A program made the translations under genes and the position numbers. The notes under the pieces were generated by a model that worked only from the letters and a program-made list of their open reading frames with translations, made no database searches and was not told where the DNA came from. Shown in pieces: positions 47,701 through 59,700 of a stretch of 64,000 bases of DNA; position 1 is the first letter of the stretch, and the number at the start of each line of letters is the position of its first letter. The stretch covers positions 2,790,001 to 2,854,000 of the forward strand of contig JBAIAA010000074.1 of NCBI GenBank assembly GCA_037893245.1, given 5' to 3'. Source of the stretch: Crossaster papposus (lineage: Eukaryota; Echinodermata; Asteroidea; Velatida; Solasteridae).

Positions 47701-50700
47701 GTACATTTGTCTCACATTTCATTGCACTCATTTTGTGATATTCAATTTCTCATTGTTAGAGGTTTGAAAGATTGTATACAAATTTTAATAATGCAAATAT
47801 TTCAAGAGGTGAACACCAAGTTCTGCCTGGCTGAGTTCTTTGCACTATTTTAAACCTTCCTGCATCAGGTCTTGCAATGGTGCTGGTGTTTTCTGATTAC
47901 CTGTATCTCGTAAATTATGAAGAAGTTCTCTGTTGTTTTTTCCTGCTTTTAAAATGTTTTGCTCACAAAGTTTAACAACTTGGTCAAAGCCCGATTCTCT
48001 TTCATGAAAACTCTCGGCGAGTTTTCAACTGCTTCCTCTGTTTTTTTTTCAGCAATGAGATCATTCTTGGTCACTCTCACTTGTTTGTAGTCCAACTTTC
48101 ACTAAAAAGCTTTTTCTTTTGCTTTCACAATTTTGGCTAAACGTTTTGGCCCCTATGACGAGTTGTGTCACTTTCTCTCTGCATGAGGCGACCGCTGCAG
48201 ATAAATCAATGAGTTGTGGTCCAGAGCAGTGCACACATTACAGATCAGGGTCCTACAATTCTGACAGTAGAGGTAGAGATCCTGTGAAGAATGCTTGGGG
48301 CATTTAAGAACCGGCTTTGGTAAAATACCTATTCCAAATGCAGGTCATCAATGGATGCCATCTCGTGGTTCCTGTTTTTCCTTGCTTCGGCTGTAGGCAC
48401 TGTGACAGACATCCCAGAGGTATTCTCTGCACTCCAAACCCCTGATGATTGCCTCTTCTTCTTCATCGCACATCTCACAATCGATTTTAGATCTTTGACG
48501 CTTGACCAGATCTTCCTTTTGAGTGACCTCATCTACCAGTGCCATTAAAAGTAAGTTGTTGGCGATCCCTGCAACTCCTTCTGAGAGGGCCATTTGCTGC
48601 CGGCATCGCAGACTGGGCAGCGATTTTTGTTATTCCTGAGGGTGACCTGCTATAACTTGTTCCAGGCATCTTTGTCAAAAACTGTACACGGTCTAGTATC
48701 TTTGGGCTTTTAAATCAAGAGATGCAATTCAGACACTCAAGGTGTTTCGGCTTATCTTGTCCAACTCTGCCGCGGCGCTGACATCATCTATACCTGCCAT
48801 ATTTGTCTTGTTAAGAGAGGCTAGAAAAATACAGTGTTACCATTAATAACAAAACCACCATGGTACCTACCACACAACAATTGTTTAACCAGTTTACATC
48901 GGATGAAATGTATAAATGAAAAGATTGATAGACTTGATAGTTAATAAAAATGGGAGTATTTCACTGTCGGCACTTGGTACTAGTTTGTACAGCTTTTTTT
49001 ACTATGAGAAAAGTGGACTTCGTATTTATAATTTGTTCAAACAAGTAAATTCAAAAGGTCATGCACAATAATGTACAAGCCTATCTCAGGGTGATTATAC
49101 CTGCAATCATTAACAGAGTTCCAATGACAGTAGCTCTAGACAGTTTCAGTTTCAGTTTCAGTTTATTTTCCACAGTACCAATGACATAGAAAAACATTTA
49201 GATTAAAGGTATAGATAAGGCAAAACATAAGTACATTGTTTAAAAGATGGATGATACTGCGGAGGAGCCCATAAAGAAGCAAAGCTTGTAAGGAATGGGC
49301 TCCTGAAAGCATGCATGTACATTGAGCCGAGTTTAAAGGTACAGTATACACCATTGGTAATTGCTTGAATTATCATGAATAGGTAGATTTTGGGGGTTGT
49401 AATTTATAGTAAATTATCGCCGTCCGGCGGTCACAAATTTTTCTTTATAAAATTATATTTTTCAGAATAATTACAGAATATCTAGCGCAATCATTTTGCT
49501 GGATGCATAGAATCATTATTTACTTTCAGATGAGTAAGATATTTTTTAATAATTCGGCAGTAAATTGTTTCGATATCGGCAAATGGTGTATCCTACCTTT
49601 AAGCCTCCTGATTTGCCTTTTGTACTTACAAGCTGTGAATGAATTTCACATAAAAAAGGACGAATTTGCAATACATGTTCAGACTAACTTTTTTACAATA
49701 AGAAAACAAAATCAATCTTTTAGAACATGTAGTGAATTGTATTTGGGGTTATGAGTCCGGCAATTCCATATTTTAGGCAACCTCGAGTAAAACATATTGT
49801 TTCTTAGAAGAATTGTAATTGTTTTTATTGCTAACTATATTTACAAATAGTTTCATCAAATTGACTAAATATACTCATAATTTGTAGGAAATGAGAATGA
49901 TGAATGTGATTACTATTTACAGCAGTTGATATACATTAATTTTAACAAACTAATTATAAAGAACATTAGGTATACGACTTATCGTGTTTGAGTGACTTAT
50001 TTTATGTCTTTGAACTTAGTCTCAAAACACTTCTAAAAGCAAATATAACTTACGACAGATCAATCAAAAGTGTACTTAAGTTTGTTAGCTGTAAATACAA
50101 AATACGGTCGGTCGGGTTACGCCAACATAACATTTTTTTTTTTATGCCTAAATCAAGAGAAACGAATAAAACATGGAACAGTCGTTAGTAAAACCATTAA
50201 AAATAGTAATAATAATAATAATATGCAAAAATTAAAATACGGTTAAAATAATAATAATAATCATCATTCACACGGATCACCCAATAGCAATAAATATAAA
50301 AGTGTCAGATAATCAATATATTAACCCACAGAAAAAAGCCCCTGCCTTCAGTTATGTGGAAAAAGCTAGATCACAGAACAGAGCTACACCTCAACACCTC
50401 GACGTTATAGGGCTACACCTTAAAGATATAGGGCTACACCTTAAAGATATAGGGCTACACCTTAAAGATATAGGGCTACACGTCTAGTGCTCTTTCATCC
50501 GATGAACATCATCAAAACGCATTTTTAGTTTCGGATCCCAGGACATAGTGCCCATTTAAACAACTTGATAACTTGGCAAATACCGGTACATGTGCATTGT
50601 ACATGTGTAGGTGTACACGGCGACGACTTGTTATTAGAAGAACACTGGGTACTAGACGCGTTAATTTACATAACCGTCACATGTCACAGTGCTTGCCAGT

Positions 50701-53700
50701 AGCTATTTGAGCTATGCTTGTCTTCGGAATTTCACAGGTCTTTTCGAGCTTTGCGACAAGACTGAGCTTTAAACAAATGGCGTGTAAAATCAAGGGCGCC
50801 CTCAATGAGCCCGTTTTCGGAGTATTGATGATTGACGGTCGATGGCGCGCCCTGGCAAATAAAAAAAATTAGTAAACAAGAGCAAGGGTTAAAGAGAGTA
50901 CACCATTTGCAAACATAAAAACAACAAAACTACTGAACTATTATCAAACACCTCGCTTGACTAACGTAAATCACAGCATCTGGTTTTCAAGAAACGTGAA
51001 ATTTTCTATCAATTTCCAATGATTGATGGCCGGCAATCGTTGGAAATACCTTAATATTTTTAAACACTGCCCCCAATTTTACTAAATTTAGTTAGTCCAC
51101 ATTTTATTTGCAATATTGTTACACATCTGTGAATGGGTGCCAGCAATTCCTGGGCGTATATAAATTGCTGAGTTCAAGAAACCCGACTACAAAAACAGCA
51201 TGATAATATTCTTGGTTTTTCCAGCATCTATAAACACAAACCTATTTATATGCTATTTATTAATTAAAGTTATTAATATTTATATTTACTAACCATTTTT
51301 AAAAGTTTTTACAAAAGCAAAATGCAAATGGACTAAATAGACTAATTTCAATTTCATATACAAAAACACAATATATAACAGATATTATAGGTAAACCTAC
51401 ATGTAAATAGGTAATAACAGTGCGAAGACCCGGTTATTACTGCGTGATAATGACCGGGTTGGGGGATGACCGCTGGTAATGGATCGAGCCGAACTGTTGC
51501 ATTCGGCCAATCATTGGCTTACATGATGCTTGATCAATGCTGGTTCAGGGAACATTTATTCGCTTCTTCTTGAAAGCCCATGATATTACTACCCGATAAT
51601 CCACTCCACGTGATCGAGTCTCGACCAATCAGAAGCCATCAACTCTCCTAGGTATTTATTAAAGAAAAATAATGTTTAAACAAAGTAAATAAGCAAATAT
51701 TTCTAAACATTTCTTTTAGTACTATCACCATTAAATATGTAGCCCTCTACATCCTTACTTTTTTCATAAGGAATACATGTATACATTTAAAACTACATGT
51801 AGCTATAGGCCCGGATGTGCTTATTTTGGACCTCTGATTCATCATGAAAAATTGTTTTGTGACAGATCAGGGGCCAAATTAATAAAACATGTAAGCACAA
51901 AATTGTGCTTAGCATGAACATTCTTCCTTGGCAAAAACAGGGTTACAAACCAAATGTTCAGGTTATATGTATTGTTTGTGTCTGGTATTCAGCTGGTTTT
52001 TGCTTTATTAGCATGAAAAGCACATGGAGATTTGACTGGTAACCTGTTTCACTAAGCAAGACTTTTTGTGTGCTAAGCAATTGTTTGTGTTTCCATGTTT
52101 AATGAAATTGGCCCCAGGAAGTTAACATGTACATGTATCCGGGACTATATGTATGTAAATATAGGATTTATTTAAATAAACATAAGTTGAAAGAACCATG
52201 CGATTTTGTTAAGAATCTGCATGCTTGACCATTTGAACGTCATATTTTCCCATTTCTCCCATCCGGTAATATTCAATTTCTTCTGATGACCATTCTACAT
52301 CCACAAGGTCGCGATCGTCATCTATCCACGTTATCTTGCCTTCTGGATGAAACTACAAGAAAGAAATGAAAATACATGTTTATTTCAATCATTTTGCCTA
52401 AGTTGCTGCTCTATTTCTGGGTGTTATTGTACAAAGCAAGTTGTGAGTCAATCGCATGTACTATACATGTATTTGTATCGTGAATTGATAACACTGCCAT
52501 ATGAGGCAATGTACTGACTGACGATCTCTAAGAGACAACAAGGTGGGAAGACACATAATTCTTCTCCAGATTACTGAGGTCAAAGGTCATGTAGGGGTCA
52601 TTAGACATCATTGTTCAAATCTGCTTCAAATGTTTTCTTAATTGTCTCCAGAATTGGATGGGTTTTGATGTAACTTGAATACAGTGATCCTTAAGTGGAA
52701 GGTCATCTAAGGGTCATTTTTGTTTAAGAGCACAAAACCTATAGCGATCAATCACAGGAAAAGGCCACACTCGCGATTCGCGGATCCGTTGTTTTTATTT
52801 TTTCAAGATGTTTTTGTTTTATGAACATCTGCTAGAGGACAAAATTAACTCACAACTTATGACCTTATGCACAGCGGCCATCTTAGAGGGATTAAGGTGT
52901 ACAATGAATGCACAGCAGGTTCAATGACATTCAAAGGCATTGCCCTCTAAGATGGCTGTTACGCATGGTCTTTACACATACGTGACCCGCTCCATCATAA
53001 TCAGGAATAAGTCGCTGGGTGAAAATTGTGACCAAGTCGATTTTCTGAAAATTATATTTTTAGGAAGTGTAGTTATCACAGATTATTGTCATTAATGTCT
53101 TGTATGTAAAAACGATAAATAAAGATGAAAATGAAGAGGTTTTGTGTGAGCTGTCTGTATGATTTTGGTCAATTTTGTTTATTTCAAAGCTGTTTTTCTT
53201 GAAATGTGAATTCGGCCAAATAAATATACACCTGTCATCTTCATCAGACCATAAATCGTTAACCTAAACAGATACACACTTGTGATGGGTATCATTAGAA
53301 AGCTTATTAAATTCCCTTTCTCACCATGTGCATATTTCAAAAAGTCATTTTGCGACTTATTCCTGATTTCAATGGAGCGGGTCCCATATGGTCTCAAATT
53401 GTGTTTTACGAATACAGATAAACACAAATTGACAAGTTTCTTGTACCTGTTTACCAGAGTACCAATCAGGCCCTGGTATGACCTTAGTTCCAACCCTCAT
53501 TCTCCTAGCTTGTTCAGGTCCGCTCATGCGTGATTCTCTTAGGGTAAAACCTTTTGATTGCCAAAGAAAAAACATAATTGCAGGGTGAATAAAAATCAGT
53601 CATGTGAGTTTAATAATACTCTTTGTCTATCGTGTTTTGATGAAGTTTATGAACCTATTCCTTAACCAGTTCGCTGGGATTATTTTAACATCACCGAGCC

Positions 53701-56700
53701 GAGGCGCGGGATTATTTTTAACAAAACTCGATCCGAGGAATGTTTAGGCTGATGGTACCGGGAAGCACACCCACGTATTTCCAGCCTTCGCTCGCTGCTG
53801 ACAGGCATTTCCGGCCTTGCTCGTGATGTGTTTATGCATCATTCGTTTTGAAAATTCGGGAAAAACTTTGAGTGTATATACGTCCTCCGGCGCGAACTGG
53901 TTAACTAAAATTTAAACACATCCACCTTTAAAAAAAATTAAAAATTAACGAAAACAAAAGTCTTCTTCGGATCATGTGCTCAATTACCTTACAAAAAGTC
54001 AGTTGGTACATGCCACTTGGAGGAACATTTGAACACATTTTGGACTGTTAGTTGGTTAAGAAAATATTGACTAAAAAAAACCACATGATTTTACTAACCT
54101 TTAGTTCTTAGGTTTTGATCGCAGGTAAAGCATTTGAAAGATACTTTCTTGTCTTGTATTGGCGATGGAACTTTAGACGTGCAGACTTCCAGTTCACCTG
54201 TGTCCATGATCAGATCTGAATATTTTTTAAGGTCGGTGCTTTGGACACTTGGAGGTTCCTCTGGGTAATGATAAAAGTATTTAATTCTGTTTATAAAAGG
54301 GTTTAACAAACTTTATTTAAATTCGGAAAAATTCAAGGGACAATAGATCAATTGTCAGTTGTGCATTTTGATCATTTGGAGCAGTAAAAGTGCTAAAAAA
54401 AATTAAAAGGTGCTTGACAACTAGCTTTGTGAAAGATGCTTATTCTGAGAAAACAATATTGTAAGATTTCAATTTCAATTCAAAGTTTACCAAGTCACAA
54501 TTTGAAATGCGACCACAATCTGCGTTCAGGGTGCATTCTTATCGAGGCGATTGCAGCACGTGTCACGCACTGAAACGGAACAATAATAGTGCGCAGCGCA
54601 CGCCGTGCCTTGTTCGAAGCTTGCCCGCACCATTTGTGGAAATTGACAAAAGTGCATCTCTGAGATGCAACTTTGGAAATAAAATTCTTTGTTACTTTCT
54701 TCAAAATGACAGCATGCCAGAAGGAATAATTTTTCAGGCAGTTTAGAGTCAATAAAGCGATCGTATACGTTTTGTAATTGGAACCCACTGTTTGTTTCAA
54801 TCCCATTTTTTATAGATATATACCATAAAACTAACCTGTACAAATTTCATTTCAAAAGGTGGTAGCGATTTTGAGATATTGCCGAAAATCTGAGGCAGTT
54901 ATGTCCACGCAGGAAGAATAATCTGCATTGGAATACACAATCTGAGAAACGTCACTGCAGTTTAATGCTTCTCAGATTCAAATTTTTAGGGATAAAAAGT
55001 GATATCTTTTTCCATAACCGCAGTACTTCAAAGTGATAATTTTCTAAATGTGCATTTTACTATCCAAAGCTGCTGTACTTCTTACCAAGTAAGTTTTTAT
55101 TGCCATTCATTTTTTCTAGTAATTACCAAACGTACACGATTCCTTTAATATCTTTACAACAATTAAGCCTTTAACAGTATTTTGGTTGGTTACTTTTTGG
55201 AAACTTGCAAAAGGAGTGTATAATAATAAATATGGTATATTACCCAGATCACTGTTGGTGAAGTTTTTACATTGCTTTAATTCTTCAAGAGTTGGGCCTT
55301 GCACATCAGGGTCCCAAATTTCCATTGTTGTTGCCAGTTGTAAATTCTGCAGAAGATTCTGCTGCTGTCTCAGCAGGTCATAGTCATTAGCCTGGGATTT
55401 GACTGTCTGCACACTTTCAATTGTTGTTTCTATCTTGCCCACTCTTTCTCTGTATTCATCTATAATTTCTTTAAAATCTGAGTCTTTGTTGCTGCAAAGC
55501 TTACTGACATTGTCTTTCAACAGACGTTCAACTTTGCGGATTTTAGCAACCTCTTTGTCTGCCTTAGTTGAAATATCAGACTGGATTTCTGTGGTTTTGA
55601 CTTTGTGTTTGGCAAACGAGTTCTCAGCTGTTGCTTTTGCATCCTTTAATTTCGCCAAATTTTTCTCTGTGTCATTTTCAAGCTCAGCTACCTTTTCTTT
55701 GCAAAAGGCAATGGCTGTTGAAATATCCAAGAACTTGTGGTCTGGTGCTTTGTGGTCCAGAGCAGTGCACGCAGCACAGATCAGGGTCTTACAAGTCTGA
55801 CAGTAGAAGTAGAGATCCTGGGAAGAATGCTTTGGGCATTTAGGAACCTCATTCCAAAGGCGACTTTGGTAAGATGCTTTTCCTGAGCACAGGTCTTCGA
55901 TTGATACTGTCTCATGATTCTTAGTTTTCTTGTTTCGTCTGTGGGCACTTTGACATGCCTCACAGAGGTACTCCCTGCACTCCAAACACCTGACAATTGC
56001 CTCTTCTTCTTCATCGCACACCTCACAATTAAATTTAGATCTTTGACGCCCAACTAGATCTTCTTGTTGAGTGACCTCATCTACCAGAGCCATTAGTGAA
56101 AAGTTGTTGGCGATCCCTGCAACTCCTCCTTCTGATAGGGCCATTTGCTGCCGGCAGACTGGGCAACTAATCTCTCGCTGCTGAGGGTGACCTGCTGCCA
56201 TTTGTTCCAGGCATCTTTGACAAAAACTGTGCAAGCAGTCTAGTATCTTGGGGCTTGTGAATCGAGAGACGCAAATTGGACACTCAAGGTGTCCCTGGCT
56301 GATCTTCTCCAACACCGCGGCGGCACTGACATCATCTATACCTGCCATATTTGTCCTGTAATAAAGGGGATACAAATTACACTTTTACTATAAAAAAAAC
56401 TACCAAACGAACTGTCTAAACCACAAAGTAGCGGGGACTTGGTCGGGGTTGTACAATTTGTTGTCTCACCCTACCGGGATATGAGCGGGGACTTGGTTGG
56501 GGTTGTACAATTTGTTGCCCCATCCTACCGGGACATTTGCGGGGACTTATGGTTGGGGTTGTACAATTTTTTGCCCTGCCCTACCGGAACAATAGCGAGG
56601 ACTTATAGTTGGGGTTTTACAATTGGTTGCGCCACCCTTCTATGACATTAGCGGGGACTTGATTGGGGTTGTACAATTTGTTCCCCCACCCTTCCGGGAC

Positions 56701-59700
56701 ATTAGCAGGGACTTGATTGGGGTTGTACAATTTGTTGCCCCACCCTACCGGGACATTAGCGGGGACTTGATTGGGGTTGTACAATTTGTTGCCCCACCCT
56801 TCCGGGACATTAGCGGGGACTTGATTGGGGTTGTACAATTTGTTGCCCCACCCTTCCGGGACATTAGCGGGGACTTGGTTGGGGTTGTACAATTTGTTGC
56901 CCCACCCTACCGGGACATTAGCGGGGACTTGATTGGGGTTGTACAATTTGTTGTCCCACCCTACCGGGACAATAGCGGGGACTTGGTTGGGGTTGCACAA
57001 TTTGTTGACCCGCCCTACCTGGGCCAAATTTCATAGAGCTGCTAAGCACAAAAATGTGCTTAGCATGACAATTTGTCCTTGGCAAAAACAAGGTTACAGA
57101 CCAAATTTTCACCCGATCTTTATTGTTCTAGATTGATAATCAGCTGTTTTTTTGCTTAAAGGTAGTATACACCATTGGTAATTGCTTGAATTATCATGAA
57201 TGGGTAGATTTGGGGGGTTGTATTTCATAGTAAATATCGTTTAACTGACTTTTCCGAAGTTTTACAATCATGGATGCCGAGAAAAGCACGAAAAACAGCG
57301 TTTGTTTTCAACCGGGGTCGAGCAGTTATTCTTATGTTATCTTTGTTTTTTCGCTCTCGCCGTCCGGCGAGAGCGAATTTTTCTTTATAAAATTCAATTT
57401 TTTTTGAATAATTACAGGATATCTAGCGCAATCCTTTTGCTGAATGCCTAGAATCATTATTTACTTTCAATTGAGTAAGGTATTTCTTAATAATTCAGTA
57501 GTAAATATTTTCGATTTCTGCAAATGGTGTATACTACCTTTAAGCCGTGTTCGCACTGGACTTTTTGGGGGGAAGGTTTTACTGAGACGATGGTAAAATT
57601 AAAAATGGTCAAATGTTACCACTGTTCGCACTTGGACTTTCAACACAGGAAAATTTTACCGAGACCGTGGGAGAAGTAGCCAAGCTGTCATTATAATGAC
57701 TCGTGAGGGCGCTTTGCGTGACCTTTTTGCAATGACCCCGGTGGCGCTTTTTCTTGCCCGTTTCATTGGAATGGGGCGACTTGAATAGAGACTTTTATAA
57801 CTTTTTCTATAAGACCCTATCTAGATGAGATTATTAACCAATAATTTGGGTTAATAGAAAAAAGGTATAAAAGTCGTGTATACGAAAAACTAGGGACTGT
57901 ATACAATTAACTAGGGACTGTATCCATTAATTTTGGTGAATTATGGCTGTCAACGTCGTTGGTCTTCATACGTTCCGCGTGTATCAAATCGATTCGTATT
58001 GAAGCGCGCGTTTTGGTCTCCATTCAAGTCGCCCAATTCGAATGAAACGGGCAAATTGGCGCGTTAGTGGTACGTAAAAAAAATCGCACCCCGGTGTACC
58101 CATTCGCGATCACGCGCGCGCGCTTTTCTTTCCGATCCAATTATTGACGCCATGCCATCGTAAGTACGGTATTGCATCCGTTGTCGTGCAACCAATCAAA
58201 CTTCCGACTGTATCAATAATAATATCTGCCATAATATTGACCAAAGGAACCCCAACTCTACGTAATCTTTCTGCAAAACCACGTGCGAATGTGATCACGA
58301 TGCGATTTGCATGCATCAGCTTGCCCGCATGTAAACAATGCAAAGAGCGCATGGGCAGTGCTTTGTATAGCGTGACCTTGCACTGGAGGGCCGGGTGGAC
58401 GTTTTCCTGGGACGCTTTTACCGAGTCGCGCTGTTCGCACTGGACTTATCGTCTAGGGAAAAGTGACCAGGGACGTTTTCCCGGGCAGCAGTTGGCCGGT
58501 AGAAGTACCCACTGGACTCGGAAGAAGTACCCGAGAGGAAAACGTCCTAGGCTGTCCGCACTAGCTGGACTTAAAATGGGAAAAGGACCCATCGTCTAGG
58601 TATGCTTTATCATTTTAAGTCCAGTGCGAACAGGGCTTTAGCATGAAAAAATGGTATAATTTTGGCTGGTAACCTGTTTTTAATGAGCAAGACTTTTTGT
58701 GCTAAGCAAATTTGTTTGCTTATCAGCTCTGGGCCCAGGACAATAGCAAGGACTTGGCTAGGGTTGTACAATTTGTTGACCCGCCCTATCAGGACAATAG
58801 CAGGGACATAGCCAGGGTTGTAAAATATTGCCCTGCATGTCTGGGCTGGGGCTGGTGTGGTGTGAAGTTCAGACTATAGGAAATACAGACTCATTGATTG
58901 TATTGCGCATGCTTAAAGGTATATTGTAGGGTACACCATTTGCAGATATCGACAATATTTACTACCGAATTATTAAGAAATATCTTACTTTTTTAAAACT
59001 AAATAATGATTGTAGGCATCCAGCAAAATGATTGTGCTAGATATTCAAAAAATGGAATTTTATAAAACAAAATTCGCGATCGCCGTCCAAACCCAATAGT
59101 AACATAAGAATAACTGTCTGACGCCGGTTAAAAACAAACGCTGTTTTTCGTTTTTTTCTTGGCATCCATGATTGAAAAACATGATTGAAAAACTTCGAAC
59201 AGGTCAGTTAAAAGATATTTACTTGGGTAATAAATCAGTGCAAGGACCCGGTTATTACTGCGTGATAATTACCGGGTTGGGGGATGACCGCTGGTAATGG
59301 ATCGAGCCGAAGGCGAGGTCCATTACCAGCGGTCATTCCCCGACCGGGTCATTATTATGCAGTAATAACCGGGTCTTCGCACTGTTATTACCTTTAATAA
59401 ATACCTTTTTAACGAGAAAAATGGTAACAAATTCTCCACATTTCGTGACGCTTCTTTCGGCGATATTTCCAGTGTTTAGTTCTCATGTTTAGGGGCCATA
59501 TTTTAGCTTATGCATGGTACCCTGTCTCTTCAATATGTGTTGTTATTATTACCCATACTAGCTGACCACTGATGCCCACCGTGCATAGCAACGCGCTAGC
59601 GTTAACAGACCACACGCGCATTTTGAAAAATGCTGCGCATATAGATACAAACGTTCTACGCGTACATTTATAGCGCACAGTATCAAGAATTGTTACAAGT

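Larger units (their letters stand above)
57020..58735. repeat. M3 element split by nested insertions
   Basis: The M3 left half (57,020-57,155) and right half (58,641-58,735) enclose an M1 copy and the M6 element. The M3 copy itself splits the 54-bp array. Confidence 0.8.

Noticed and set aside
56617..57036. 136-137-codon open frames on both strands
   Set aside because: These are frames of the 54-bp minisatellite, repeating 18-residue units, not a gene.
58048..58352. Minus-strand 80-codon frame as a transposase fragment
   Set aside because: No catalytic motif can be seen; left as an unresolved frame within M6.
58144..58599. 151-codon open frame inside element M6
   Set aside because: No family resemblance; it overlaps an antisense frame and ends in the element's terminal repeat.
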